Below, piece after piece: positions 39,639 to 54,300 of a DNA stretch of 64,000 nucleotides (the stretch's first letter is position 1; every line of letters begins with the position of its first letter). The stretch is taken from NCBI GenBank assembly GCA_004154925.1, contig QJNS01000036.1:124001-188000 (forward strand), given 5' to 3'. This DNA comes from Monosporascus cannonballus (lineage: Eukaryota > Ascomycota > Sordariomycetes > Xylariales). The notes under the pieces were generated by a model, which saw nothing but the letters and a program-made list of their open reading frames with translations, was not told the DNA's origin and did not search any database. A program made the translations under genes and the position numbers.

Positions 39639-39944
39639 TGACAATCAAGAGATTTAACTAATTGTTAAATCTTAGTTATACTGGTTTGTATTGATAAAGA
39701 TGTTGTTAAATTTTAGGTTATAAAGTAATTAATTATATTTCGTCAGAAGAAAATAAATTTATATAACGATTTGTTATTATAAATTAATATTATTTATATT
39801 TTAAAATAACCGGCATATATATGTCTGAATTATTAACTTATTATTACTAAATTAATAATTTATTATTTAATTTTAGCTTATTTGGTCTCATAGCTGTATT
39901 CGTTACGATCGTTTCTAGAAGCCGTAATTTAATAAATCGTGATA
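39639..39944. repeat. Left LTR of the outer element
   Basis: Starts TGACAATCAAGAG and ends near CGTGATA. It aligns with 49814-50118. The best-conserved stretch, TTCGTTACGATCGTTTCTAG at 39899-39918, matches TTGTTACGATTGTTTTTAG on the right, with mostly C/T and G/A differences. Confidence 0.65.
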
Positions 39945-41246
39945 TAAATTTTCTTTTCCAAGAGTTTTATCCTTGTAATTTTCTTTTTTAGATAAAATTT
40001 TCTTAATTATATCCAGTTATATTTTTAGGCAATGTTTTCGTAAAATCTAGTAACGTTGTGTTTTAATTAATTTAATTAAAGCTAAAAGGTTGAAATTATA
40101 TCGTGGTTTTTAAAAGAACTTAATTTATTAGATATTTAAAAGGGTTTTTCGTTATAAAATATTGATTTATTATAATGTTTTTGGCGATAGAACTAATATT
40201 GGCATTTCTATAATTAAAGTTTATCTTATTAAAGTTCGTCGTTTAAAAAATGAATTATTAAAAAGGCTTTATTTAAATATTTTATCCGATTGATACGTAT
40301 TTGTCGCTAACAATAATAATATCAAAAATAAAATATTGAAGTTGTTAGTCGTATTTTTTAATTTTTAAACGACTTTAACTATTCTAAACGCTATATAATA
40401 GAAATAATAATAGAAGCTTATTTTTCAAAAAAGAATATAGGTGTTATTAAGTGAAATTTATTTAATTTATAAATACTGTCTTTATAAAACGTTAACTAGA
40501 ATATAATGTTTAATTTCGTTATTACTAATTAAAACTTTTTATCAAACGTTAAGTATTTATAAGATTTTTATAGATCTTTAAATATTTTTACAATTTAGAT
40601 TTTTTTATTTAATTAAATAATAAATATAGGTACGCTTTTTCTAAATTAATTTTATTAATTTTGTATATTTTTTCATTTTTTCTTTTATATCGGTTTAGTT
40701 TATATAAGTTTCTGTAGCATTTATTATAATTTAAATAACAAAATATAAAAAATCAATATATATTTAAATTTTAACAAACGTTTTAATAAGAAATTATTTT
40801 TTAAAAAATTTCTTCATTAATATATAAAAATAAATATATTTAAAATCAAGATTTGTATTAAGTTTTTATTTAAAAACCTTTAAAAATAAAAGAAATCAGT
40901 TCTTATTCTTTGAAATAAAATGTTTTAAATTAATTTTAATTATAACTTTTGTTTGGTTTATTGTATATAAAGTGTATTTTAAGTTTCATTTTAAATATAA
41001 AAATATACATTACTTTAATAATAATATCAGCCTAATATTATTAACATTGCTAAAATTGCTCCTTTTAAAGTTTTAATATAAAACTAAAATTAATATATAT
41101 TAAAATTATTTTAAAATTTTCGTAATAATTAATATTTATATAATAAAATAATGCGAGATATATTTGAATTTCAGCCATACTTTTTTAGCTAAGCCAAATA
41201 TCGAAAAAATTATTATACGATATAATTTTTACGATAATTATTATAT

Positions 41247-41580
41247 TGTTATGAACTAATGAGATACGAGCTTAGAAAACGATTACAACAAGGATTTACG
41301 AGCTAAGTAGGCCAAGTTACGTAATGGCTCGATAGAATCGAACGAAAAACATTTAAAACTAGGCTTAATAAAAGATAATAAATTACAATATATTAAAGTT
41401 TTTAATTATATAATTTAAATAATAATTTTTATAATAATATTTATTTAAAATATATATAATATTTATCAGACGTAATTAATTATTATATTAATTACTTAAA
41501 ACTTACGAAATCTGTTAAATACAAACTTGTGTAATTAAAATTTAATAATTAGTTAAATCTATTAGTCGCTATGCGTTATA
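41247..41580 (+). repeat. 5' LTR of the inner gypsy element
   Basis: Starts TGTTATGAACTAATGAGATA. It contains GGCTCGATAGAATCGAACG, matched on the right by AGCTTAACAAAATCGAACG. Divergence from the right copy is mainly by transitions. Confidence 0.72.
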
Positions 41581-44534
41581 AGTTTTTATTTAATAATATC
41601 GTTAAATTTTACATAATATTTAATATTATTAAAATATTGATTAAGATGTAAAAAACCTTTATTTAATATCTTTAAGCTGGGATTCGAAAATTCAAGATAA
41701 AGAGATATTATTTTATTAAGTATGTTAAAATATTTTATTTATATAAATTTTCTTTATTAAAATAAAGCTGAAAAAGCCGGAACTATATAACGAGAAAAAT
41801 ATTTTCGAACTATTTTAACTTAGATATATGTTTATTTTCGATTTTTTTCTTTAATAAGTTAACGGATTACGTTTTAGCTATAAAAATATACTTAATAAAA
41901 AATAAGTTTAGTTAATTCGAACCCGTTATAAGATATTATTTAGAAAAAGAAGAATTAGATAGAAAAAAATTTGTTAACGAAATTTCTTTTTTATATATTA
42001 ATTTCGAAAATAAAAAACGTAATAATTTTGTTAATTTAAACGAAAAACGCTCCGTAAATATAATAAATTTTAGAATTACGATAAAAACCTTAATTTTTAA
42101 ATACGTAATAATTGTTAAAAACTTCGTAACACAAGCTGGACAAGGAAATCAGAGAATTAATATTTTTATCTATATATTTTATAACCGATTCAAAATAATA
42201 TAAAAAAACGAAATTATTTTAAATCAAATAATTAATTATTAAAACGTAAATATATTGCAAAAATAATTAAACTCAATAGTCGATAACTTAAAAACTGATA
42301 AAAAAGAAAATATATCTTACAATTTAGTTATATTGAATTAATTTTTTTAAAAAAAGCAAAATACGGTTCTTATTTCTAAGAACATAATATTAAGATTTAT
42401 AGAATTTGATATTATTTATAAACGAAATTGAAATAAAGTTAAATATTTTAATTATAGAAAAACAACTAGGATATTTATATTAAAAAAACAATGTAAAATA
42501 AAACCAAATAATAATAAAGGCGTTAATATAATCTAAACCTAATACGAATAAAGATTATTACGATATATAATTCGACGTAAAGTACGCAAAATATAAAAAA
42601 TAGTTTAAAAATATTATAAAAATAATAGTATAACTTAAAAATTAATTCATAAAATATTAAGAATAAATCAACCATATTTATTTCGGAATTCTAATTTAAT
42701 ATAGCAAAATATATGCCGTATATTATAGATAACGAAAATGCTTCATATATAACTTAAAACAGTTTATTTATTAATAAATTATAGATGTATATAAAGGAAA
42801 ATTTGATTTTTTAATGAACTAGTAAGATTAAGATAAATATATAATAATATCTATTTTTTGAATTATTACTTTATACAATAATATTAATAAATAACTTTAT
42901 AAAATGAATTAGAAAAAAGTTAATATCCGTAGAATACGTATTGGGCTTTTATAATTAATATAATTATAAATTCGCAAAAAAAAAGAAATTTATCATATAA
43001 TAAAATATTATTAAAAAGTTATTAGAAATGTTTATTATTAAATAATGTTTATTATAAATTTTAAAAACAAACAATTTTAAAAAAAGAAATTTTATAATTT
43101 ACGTAAACGCTTTATTAAAAACATAACGAATTATAAATAGCTTAATAAAACGTAATATATTATACGAAAAATAATATATTCTCTAAGATAAAAAATTATA
43201 AATTCATTAACAAGAGTTTATATAATTTCAAAAATAGATATATTAGCAAATATAATAAATTTAACAACTTAATATATTAAGCATTAATATGAAATAAATT
43301 TTAATAAAGTTTAAAAAAGATTGGAAAAAAGAAAATTATCTATAAAAAAGCTCTAAAATAACGAGATCTAAAAAATCAAAAGAAACTTTCTAAAAAGGTT
43401 TAAAATACGATAATAAAAGCCGTAAATATTGTTATTATTTTAGAAATACGAATCGCAACGTATTATTATATTGTAATAATAAATTACGAAGCTTTAAGTA
43501 AAAACTATATTATATCGGATATTGTTAATATATTTAAGTTATTACAAATATATAAATTAAAATCTTATACAATTACATATATCGTAAATTAAAAGTTTGT
43601 TTATAAGAAGCGGAAACTTCAACGCACAATTAATTATTTTAAGATTTTTATTTAAGAATAATATTAAACAGTTAATTTCCATATTGCTTTACATAGAAAT
43701 TATGATATAATTTTAAAATTATCATAAATATAATAACAGGAAATATGAATTAAGAAAAAAAATTAATTAAAACACGTTTATTTTATATTTCGTTGATAAA
43801 AAATTAAAATCTTAATATTCGGTGAAAAATAATTATAAATATAAATACAAGAATATAATAAATGCCTTACTACTTACAAGAATAAGATATAAAAAAATAA
43901 ACATTTCAAAATTCGATATATCTTTATTATTATTAAATAGTAATTTAAAATAATAACTCTAAAATTAAAATATGTAATTAATATATTGTTATAATATTAT
44001 CTATATAAATAGTTTTTAACTAAGAGAGTAACTACGAAATTAGTAAAATATAAAAAATAAAATTAAAAAATACTGCGTAAACAAGGTTTATTTACGAAAT
44101 TTTACCTTATTTATAACTTTAATAAAAACGAATTATGCGCGTTTAAAAATTACTTAGAAAATCGGTTATAAAATGGATAAATCTAGCTCTTAAAATTACA
44201 CGTAAAATACGTTATATTTTTCGTACCTTTGAAAATAGCAAGTTGTAATTTATAATCGAATATCGATAACAATATAATATTATGATTAGAAATTGAATAT
44301 TATTACTTTTAATTATTAAAATAAAAAAGCGATTTAATAAAATCTAGTAATATATAATACTTATTGTTAAAAAACAATATAAGTTTATTAAAATTTAAAA
44401 AGATATAAATAAACAATAATTTCCAACATAAAAAACGAATTATTACAATATTTGAATATATTAATAGAATTTACGAACGTATTAATAATTTTATAACGAA
44501 TAATAAATTATATACCGCGAAAATATTTAATATT

Positions 44535-44729
44535 TTGATAGTATACTACCTCGACGACATTTGTATTTATTTAGAAATAGAGACAATATATACAAAATAC
44601 ATTTATCGAGTTTTTCTAGTTTTAAGAAATGCCAAGATATCAATTAATATAAAGAAAACATTAATTGTACAGAATAATAATATAATTAAAATATATTATT
44701 ATTTTAAAATACTAAAAAGTCCATGTTAA
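44535..44729 (+). pseudogene. Reverse transcriptase fragment (YLDD) of the inner element
   Basis: This 64-codon frame includes IVYYLDDICIYLE, the catalytic YLDD box of retroelement reverse transcriptase with its usual hydrophobic flanks. It is followed by YIYRVFLVLRNAKISINIKK, which fits the helix and NxxKC region of Ty3/gypsy RT. It is a fragment kept open by chance and cannot encode an active enzyme. Confidence 0.85.
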
Positions 44730-46544
44730 AAAATCCTTACAATTATAAATTAACCATTGACAAATAACAATTGAAAAATATATATATTCTTTAGATTTAT
44801 AAGTTTCTATAAGAAATATATCAAAAATATTTAAAAAAATCAACATTTGTAATTAATTTTATTAAAAAAACTTTAAATAAATATTGATAATAATGAAACA
44901 CATTTATATATTAATATTTATTATATATAATTTAATATATTTCGTTAAATTGAAAACGTATACCTCGGAATACGTAATAAATACTGTAATTAAATAACAA
45001 TATGATAAGTTAAATTATATCTTATTGTACTTTTTTTCAATAAACTAAAGAAGCTTGATTTAATTGTATTATTTCAGATCAAAAATTTATAATTATTATT
45101 ATCGCTTTTTCAAAGTTAAGGCGTTTTCTTAAATGAAAGTTTTATCAAATTAAAATTTATATAAATTTATTAAAGTTTTACTCGTTTTACTACAATTAAA
45201 CGATTTACGAAATAATACTTATAATACGCCAAAAAATAGCGAATTTCGATTTCGTTATTATTTATAAAAAAGGTTCAAAAAACAGCAAAATAGATATTAT
45301 AAATAAATAATCAGATTTCGAAAAGAAATTGATTAAATTTAATTATATAATTTTGAATATTATTTTAAAACGATATCTGCGTTTATATGAAATTATGACA
45401 ATACGAACTATATTATATAATATATACTAAAAGAATGAAGAAAATATAATAATTATTTATTAAAAGATAAAAACTAAAACAGATTATAAATTCTTGAAAC
45501 ATACCAGATAAATAAAATATATAATATATATAAACGTCGGTTATACAGATATTTACAAATTTAGAAAATCTTAAAACATTAACTCAGAAAATATAAAAAT
45601 AATATAACGCTTATAATAAGGCTAAATATAATAATCTAAATCTTATGAAAAATTACAATTATTATCAATTTTTTTAAAAGAATATACGACTTCGTTATTA
45701 TAAATTTTGTTATTAAACTTCTTTTATTCGAAAATCTAATATTAAAAGTATATTACGTTAATATTTTCGTAAGTGTTTACAAATATACGGAATTTTCTTA
45801 TTTTTTACGCTATTAAAGAAATACTAATATAGAATATATAATATATATTTTTAAAGAATATTTTTAATATATATACGTTATTATTTAAAAGTATTTTCGA
45901 TACAAAAACTCTACGTGTTCATGAAAATTTTAACAGAATTTTAAAATATAAATCGGTTTAAATTATAAATTATATATCGTATTTAAACTATAAATAAATA
46001 AATAAACTGATCGGTTAAACTAGATATTAAAAATATATTTATAGTATTATATTAATTATTGCAAAAGTATAAAAAGCATTCGAATATATATAAATATCGG
46101 TTTTATATCAAATATTAATAAAAATATATACGATAGATTTATTAACGTTAAAATAATACTTACTTTAAAATAATTTAAGCAGTTGTATTAAAATTAAAAC
46201 TAAAAATAAAGTTTATATATAATAAAATAAACAAATATTAAAACGAAAAACGGTTAAAAAATTCATTTTCTAAAAGAAAAAGATAATGTACTTTATTGTA
46301 AAAAGAATTTCAATAAAAAACCTAATCAAGATTTTAGAATTTATATATATCGATTTCTACAAATTTATTTAAAAGATTTCGAAATATAATTGTCAATTAG
46401 AATTTGTACTGAAAATTAAATTCTATTTAATTTTTTATATTTCGTTACTTAATTTAATAACATATACTATCAAGATTTATACGAGATGAAATAATATAAA
46501 AATAAAAGATAAAATTATATATAAAGTATAGAAATTTTTTAATA

Positions 46545-46680
46545 TAAAAAATAAACTTACTTAATAATTACGTAAATGGAAAAAAATACTTAAATTTCGA
46601 AAATATCTAGAAACTAGTAAAAATTTTTATAAATGCTTAACGCTTATTAAGGAATTTCTACGAGCGATAACGTCGCTAGA
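46545..46680 (+). pseudogene. Possible chromodomain trace at the integrase C-terminus
   Basis: One plus-strand frame, broken by stops, reads LRKWKK, then KYLETSKNFYKCLTLIKEFLRA. This resembles the WKGY...TWEP..NL.NA.ELL.EF pattern of retroelement chromodomains. Its position 600 bp before the 3' LTR suits a chromovirus. The match is weak and rests on pattern only. Confidence 0.3.
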
Positions 46681-47287
46681 ATTAAGATTACCCTAGTTAA
46701 TTATATTTATAAAAGTTGAGTTAGTACTTTCTAACTCTAACTAATTTAAGAACGTGATAATATCTAGAATAGCATTTGTATAATATGGCATTTATTTTTG
46801 TTTTTCTTATTTCTTTTTATATTTTAATATAATTAATTTTTCGAAAGAATGTAATTTTGGAAATAATATACGTAATATACGATCGGCTTACAATTTCTTT
46901 TATTTTCGAAAATTGCAAATTCTAGCCTGCGTCTATTTTGCCTTCTTTTTCGACATTTCAAATTTGGATATTGTTCGTAAATAATTAAAAACAAAACGTT
47001 GTAATTAAAAGGTAAAAAACGTATTAATGTGGTAAAGAATTTAAATTGACGCTAGATATTCTTCGTATTAGAAAAAAATGTAATATAAAAACGCGATAAA
47101 ACAATATATCGCAACTAGTATAATATGAATCTATAGGTATATTTACGATGCAATAAATAATAAGTTAAAACAAAATATTGCACTTTTTAATTTTTTGTTA
47201 ATTAATTTGTCAATATAATATAATATAATAAATGAAACAAAAATAATTTATAAAAAAGGTTTTAGGACGAAAATTATAAAAAAACCA

Positions 47288-47622
47288 TATTACAAATTAA
47301 TAAAATATGGCTTTAAAAACGGTTGAAATAGAAATTTATGAGTTAAATAGATCAATTACGTAATAGCTTAACAAAATCGAACGTAAAGTCTTTAAAGCCA
47401 AACTTAACAAAAGATAATAGGTTATAATATATAAATATAGTTATTTCTATAATTTAAATACCAATAATCAGTAATAATACTTCGTTATCTAAAACGCTCT
47501 TAATATTACGAAACATAACTAATTATTATATTTATTGCTCAAATTTCTACAATACTTTTATCAATATAAACTCGTACAACTAAAGTTTAATAATTGGTTC
47601 AACCAGTTAGTCGTTATATATA
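47288..47622 (+). repeat. 3' LTR of the inner gypsy element
   Basis: Starts TATTACAAATTAATAAAATA (TG mutated to TA) and ends in a TA-rich run near 47622. The shared TTTAATAATT and TTAGTCG(C/T)TAT words near the end align with 41530-41573. Confidence 0.7.
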
Positions 47623-47825
47623 TATAATATTTTCAAATACGATAATTAATTAATAATATTTACGATTAAAAAACAATATTAGCTACATATTTTTTCTATT
47701 GCAATATTATTTTTGTAATTTTGTAAATTTATTTTTATTATATTTTAATATTGATATTTGTTATTATTTTTAATTAAATATTAAACTTCTATATTTTTAA
47801 AGTTGAATTTGGGATAATGTTTTTA

Positions 47826-47846
47826 AATATATATATATATATATAT
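47826..47846. repeat. AT dinucleotide microsatellite
   Basis: About ten tandem AT units just right of the inner element's 3' LTR. Simple repeat; no role implied. Confidence 0.8.
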
Positions 47847-49813
47847 CTCGTCCATTTCTATAAGTCAATAAATTTTAATATTTGTTATAAATATTATAAT
47901 GAATTTATTATATTTAATACAATGTAATTGCAGCTTTAAAGTTTAGAATTTATTAATTTTATATATTATTATATTTTTAAATCTCCTTTTAAAAAGATAT
48001 ATAATGGTTTTTGTATTTCTTTGTAAAACATATTTAAATAATAAATTTATATTATAGTTTTAAATGTTTTACTTTTAAAATAGCAATATTCTTAATATAT
48101 AATCTACATAATTCTATAAATAGTTTAATTAACAACGTTTTGTCAAAGGTTCTAATATAAAACATTTAAAAATTAAAATATATAACGGTTTATTTAGAAT
48201 ATCTGTTTATTATTTAATAAAAATATATATTTAAAACACGTACATATATATCTATATATATATATTATACAGCTATATAAATTAGACAAAGAGTTTATTT
48301 TGATTATATCAACTGTAAATAAATAATTATATTGCAAAGTATTAAATATAATATTGACTAAATAAATTATATCAAATAACTATTATGTATATATAAAATA
48401 TAATTTTAAAATATAGTATAAACTTAAATACACATTTTACAAATATATATTTTATTTAATAATATATTATTACTTATTTACTAATCATTTCAAACAGTTA
48501 AATTTATAAGTAATAATTTATAGCTTACATTTAACAATATAAATTTTATTTTTATATTTAAATTGTATAATTTGTACTGTAATGTCTTTTCATATAATCA
48601 AAGTTTATTTTAAATTTAGTAGTTATTATTTATACTTTTATTATTTAATTTTTAAAATAACCTTTAGCAACTTCTTAATTAGTTTATAATTTAATTAATA
48701 AATTACTTTTATTTCTATTCAAACCTGAATTTACTTTTTATTTTTATCATATATTTTATAATAATTATGATATTTTGAAATTTTAATTAAATTATTAACA
48801 TTATTAACATTAATATTATTATTTTATATTATTTTTCATAATAAATATTTAATATTTAAAAGCTTTATATTTCACATTATATTACTTAATGCTTTTAGTA
48901 TAGATATAATGGTATCATTAACTTATTTAAAATTTATTAAATCGGACATTATATTATAAAATATAATATTACTTCATAAATTATTAACGTCAATTACGTT
49001 TGAAGATTTCTTTTAGTACTTTATTTTAAACTTTCTAATTTTCTAAATATATTATCGGTTATCTATTTTGCTAGTTATCGTTATATAATAGATTAAAAAT
49101 TTAACTTAATCGGTTTTAAAAAGATTCTAAATAAATATCAATTTTGAACATATTTAAATATTGAATTATTAAAACTGCTTACTAATAATCTAATAGCAAA
49201 TTTAATTAAAATAAAATATTATTAGTTTTTTTAAGAAAAATAAATTCTTTTATTATATTTTCTTAAGTTAGATTTTGGCCTTAATATTTTCGTTTATTAT
49301 TTTCGAAACATTTGTAAATATTTAACAGAACACTTTATAAATAGTATAAATTAAATAATAAAATACCGTTAATTATAATTAATTGAAATTAAACAATTAT
49401 ATTTTTAAACTATTTTTTAATATAAAATGTATTTATAAGGTAAAACTAATTAATAGAATCGAAAAATATTTGATATAAATATAAAATTAAGTTAAAAGTA
49501 ATTATAGCCTAATTTAAAAGTTTCTCGCTTTATATTAAATATTAATAAAATTAATAAAATTATTTATATTAATTCTTTTTTTTAAAAAATAAAGATATAT
49601 TCATGTTTAAAGTATTCGACAACGTTATTCTTTTCTAATTTTATATCGAGTAATTTAGCAGATAAATAAACTTAACATTTTAAATATTGTTTAAAATAAA
49701 AACGGATTATTTTTCTCTTATATTAAACTTATTTTAAAAAATTATACATTAATTATATTTCTATTTATTTATTAATACTTATAATATCTAAAATATTATT
49801 AAATAAAACTCTA

Positions 49814-50118
49814 TAACTTATAAAAGATAAAAGCTTAAATAATTATTAAGACTTGATTATATAAATTTATAAATGATTAAAAATACAAATATTTAAGTTC
49901 TAAAATAATTAATTATATTAATTATAAATTTTATAAATCGATTTATTATCATAAAGTAATATTATTTAAATTATCCAATAATAAAAGTATATATCTATCA
50001 GACTTATTAGCTTACTACTAACAACTTAGTAATCTATAATATAACTTTAACTTTTTTAGTTCTTTAGCTATTCTTGTTACGATTGTTTTTAGAGACCGTA
50101 GATTGCTAGATCGTAATA
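49814..50118. repeat. Right LTR of the outer element
   Basis: Begins near TAACTTATAAAAGA and ends near CGTAATA. It is the direct-repeat partner of 39639-39944, of nearly equal length (305 versus 306 bp). Terminal TG and CA dinucleotides appear mutated to TA, as RIP would do. Confidence 0.62.
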
Positions 50119-51115
50119 TTTAAATCAATCATTTTTTTAAAGCAGAAAGCTTTAATAACGCTGCAAAAATAATAAAAACTATCTTAGGTTAAAGGAGATA
50201 AACAAATTGATATATTCCAGCTACTATTTTTTGCTTTACAAATCTAATATAAATAATTTCTAAAAAAATATCGTCCTTTAACTAATTCACCTTAAACTTC
50301 ATTTTTGCTTTCTTAAGTTAACGTCTTTAAAACTCAAACTAATCTAATCTTCTGTAAGATAATGGATAGCTTTGGGCTAGAGTAAAGTAATCTTCGACCA
50401 GTCGTAAATCATATTCTAAAAAGTAACTATATTAGATTATTTTTATCTGGTATTTCTTATTAATTACTAAATTGTAAATTTATATTAATAAGTGGGTCGC
50501 TAACTAATGGATAGCTAATCGGCTATTAACTTTGTCTTTTAAAAGTTATATTCTTATAATTATTTCTTTTTTTTAAATTATTAATTCTTAATAATAATAT
50601 TATTATTTTAGTATAACGTATTCGTAAATTTGATTACGTAAATTTGCCGATAATTCTCCGTTTTTAAGTGCGTAAATTATGTTATATTATAAATAATTGC
50701 CGTAACAAGTAATATGTGTTATATTAGATAATTAATTATACTTTACTTTTTTTAGTTTAATCCAGTTTTTAATATTATTTTATTTATTTTTTCCGGTATT
50801 TTAATTGTTTTATTTCCTTTACACACGGTATTTGTTTAATTTCTGTTTATAATATTTATTTTTCGCAGAGAAGTTTACGAAAAATGTCATATTTTAATAT
50901 TAATAACAATAGAAATTTTTCTTAATATTATTTTTTGAATGCTAATAATAAAATAAATATTAATCGTATTACGGGCAATAATAAACCGTATTATATTTAC
51001 ATAACATAACGCTATTTCGATTATTATACGATTTACGTTTAGATTTTAAACGTTTTTTAATTATATAATAATTATTTATTATTACAAAACTTTATACATA
51101 ATAAATATTTATTTC

Positions 51116-51301
51116 TGTAAAAGGCTTCACCTGAGCGGTCTGCAATCAATTACTAATAAAAATTTATTTTCTAGCTAAAGAAAAAAAAGAAAAAATAAAA
51201 ATACAGTTATATATGTTCGCATATAAAGCGCTGCGCTAATATTACTTAGTACCGGCGTTTATCCGGTGCTTTATAATAGGGCTCCATATAGCCCTATTAT
51301 A
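51116..51301 (-). repeat. 3' LTR (left-hand) of the 6.9-kb gypsy element
   Basis: Begins TGTAAAAGGCTTCACCTGAG and ends CCCTATTATA. It is the direct-repeat partner of 57831-58012. At its start it keeps C and G where the right copy has T and A, and the reverse holds at its end, so both copies were mutated independently. Confidence 0.9.
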
Positions 51302-54300
51302 TTACCCTTTACCTTTCTCAAAAAAAGTTAACTTATCGTAAGGTCAATAATCGCGTTAATTTTTAATTTTTAATTAATCCGAAATTCGAAAATTTATTAA
51401 CTTTCGAATTAGGCCTAATTTAAATAATTAATTATAAGCTAATTATACGTTAAATAAATTTATATATAAAAATGCGTTTACGTTCCTACTTATTTTAACC
51501 TTTTTTTCTTATAATAATAATTTAATTCAGTAAATTAACTTTTATTAATACTTATTATAACGTTTTTATACGTTATTCCGTAACGGCTTAAAAGCTAATT
51601 AATACGTTATAATGCCGCGAAAATATTTTGCAAAAAAAAGTTCCTATACCTTCAGGCCTTTTTGGTAAGTTGGAATCCGCCAAAGTTTTTCGTACGTTAC
51701 GTATTTACGTCGCCTGAAATAAATATTTTACCCGCATTTGTAATATGCTTTATTTTACTTATATAATTCGTTTTATCGAAAATCCGAACGTATTTTACTT
51801 AAATCAACGAAATATATAATTTGCTTATACGTTATTTATTTATTATTTTCAAAATATTTATTATTATAAGTAAGAAAGCTGTTTATTATTAAATTTATAT
51901 TAAGTATAATTATAAATATCCTAAAATAAATACTTTTCTTATTTTTAGTAATATATTTTTTAACGTAATTCCCGCATAATTTATAAATATTCTCAAATTT
52001 CGTTAAGCCGTTAACGCGCTTTACGAAATTATTTTTAATTACGATTACCGAAACCCTAATAAATTTGCTTTCCTTATATACTTCCCATACTACTCCCTCA
52101 TCGTTAATCTTAGTTTAACGATTATTCGTACCTAGAAAAAAGCGGGTACCAAGGTTTTACGTTCGCGTTTTAAATTTTCGTATATTATTCGTTTCGAAAT
52201 AAATTTACGCCCTTAATTTCTAGCTTATATACTGCTTATACGTAAGTTAAGTTATTAATTCTGGCGGTTTTTCTGTCCTATATAATAAAAAACATATTAA
52301 ATATAAAAATAACAAATTCCGCTATATAAATTCTTTTACAATATTTTCGTACCTTTTCCACGTTACTTATTAATTTATATTACAAATTAAATTAATAGCC
52401 GTTAATAATTATATTATTAGTATTTTCAAAAATCTTATAATTATAACTTAAGCGGTTAAAAAAAAGATCCCGGTATTATCGGAATTTAATATAAATAAAG
52501 CCGAATAATCGCGCGCTTTAAGTACGTAATTTCCGCATAACGTTAACGTTATAAATTTGTAAAGTAAATTATTAAATTTATAAGTTTTTCAAAATAATTA
52601 AATAATTTCGTAACCGGCGTATTATTTTTTACAATTTTTAATTCTTTTTTAATATACTTTATTCGTAAATAATAAAAACGTTATTTTAATACCTGTTTAC
52701 GAATTATATAAAATTATCCTTAAGCGGTTTTCCCAGGTTTCTTATACCGTTTACGCGCCGTCCGGCCGGTATTTTTGTACTAGATTTTTATCCGTCCGTT
52801 TTCGAATAATACGTTAAATTTAAGGACCGCTATTAATAATTATATTATCGCATTTCTTTTCGAATTATTATAAAGTCGCTGTATTTGCAAACTTTTTAAA
52901 TAATTCCTAAATTAATTTTACGTAACTTAATTACTTTACCTGGACTTAATATATAAAACTTTTCCTTATTTTCTTAATCCGAGCTTAAAAATATTTTCGA
53001 TTTTAAATTCCGGTTTATTAATTTTTTAAGAATAAAAAAAAGTTATATATTTACATTAATTTAAAACGATAAAAGGTTGCAATTTACGCGCCTTAATAAA
53101 TTAACATAAAAACGGTTATAAATTCTTTTAAATATATATAATTTAATAGTATAAAAATTAATTACTTTAATTACTTAATATTTAACTTAAAATTACTTTA
53201 ATGTTTTTAACGGCCAAAAAATAACGATATGTTTTAAGGATAACTAGACTTTATTATTAACTTTATATCTTTCGGTAAAAAAAACAACGTTTATTTGTTA
53301 TTTCCTTCTAAGTTTATTAAACCGCTGCTATTACAGCTTAAACGAATTCCGTACTTTTTCGCAATTTTTTTAACGAAATCTTCCGCTTTTATATCTAAAT
53401 TCTTTTTAGTTACTAATTTATTTTTTACTTAAGGAATTAAATTAACGTAATATTCCTAAAATAAGCAAAAGAAATTTAATTCTACCGAAATCATATTTCG
53501 GTTATTAATTAAAAATATTATCCCCGGAAAGACCTTATTTTATTTTTTACTGCAAATATATGATAAAACTTCGCAAATAAATAAATACCTTTTAATTAAC
53601 GTTTTTCATCATATTATCGGTGTTTAATTAATATATAATAAAAAACGTTATTTTATTCCCATTAATTTGCAAAATCTGGTCCAGAATTTCCTTACTTAAA
53701 TAATTCCTTTATTATTTATAATAACCTTAAAAAATATAAAATTTCCAATATATTTTTACGTTTATCATAGGTATCGTTTTTAAAATTATTAGCTTCAATA
53801 TTCGATTTATTATAATTATTAAAAAACATAAATCTTATTTAAAAATAGTTAATAAATTAGTTATAAAATCGATTAATAATTCGTTGAAGAATCGTTCGAA
53901 AATGAGGAATAGTTTTAATAACCCTTTTTTCTGATTTTTTCATACGTTTTTATAGCAGTATACGTCGTAATTTCTGCAAAACTACCTTATTATATAATAT
54001 ATATCCGGCCAAAAATATTTCTTAAAAATATTGCTATCGTAACCTTTTTATTTAGGTAATTTATTATATAAAAATTGTAAATATTCTGTATTAAGGCCGT
54101 TTTAAACGGCTCCTAATCTGGGATCTAAAGATATTCTCGAAATTAAAAAAGGCTTTTAATGTCCAAAATATATTTTATAATCGATATTAATAACTCTAAT
54201 TCTATAGGAAAATTATACTCTCTTTTTATAATCGCCTTAATAATTCGGCTATAACTTTTATTATATCTTAATATTACGTCCTAAAACGTTTAAAGGTTTT

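Larger units (their letters stand above)
41247..47622 (+). mobile_element. Inner Ty3/gypsy retrotransposon, RIP-mutated
   Basis: Direct repeats of about 335 bp at 41247-41580 and 47288-47622 bound a 6.4-kb element lying wholly inside the outer LTR pair. The reverse transcriptase remnant at 44535-44729 is on the plus strand and about 3.3 kb from the left end, as expected for gag-protease-RT order. A possible chromodomain trace sits at about 46545-46680. No intact frame remains. Ends are accurate to about 10 bp. Confidence 0.75.
39639..50118. mobile_element. Outer LTR retrotransposon, RIP-mutated, carrying a nested element
   Basis: Direct repeats of about 305 bp flank this interval. With the inner element (41247-47622) removed, the internal part is only about 3.5 kb, shorter than a full Ty3/gypsy or Ty1/copia element. 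It may be deleted or a non-autonomous type. I recognise no coding domain in the outer internal parts (39945-41246 and 47623-49813). Ends are accurate to roughly 10 bp because the flanks are all A and T; no target duplication could be proven. Confidence 0.65.
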
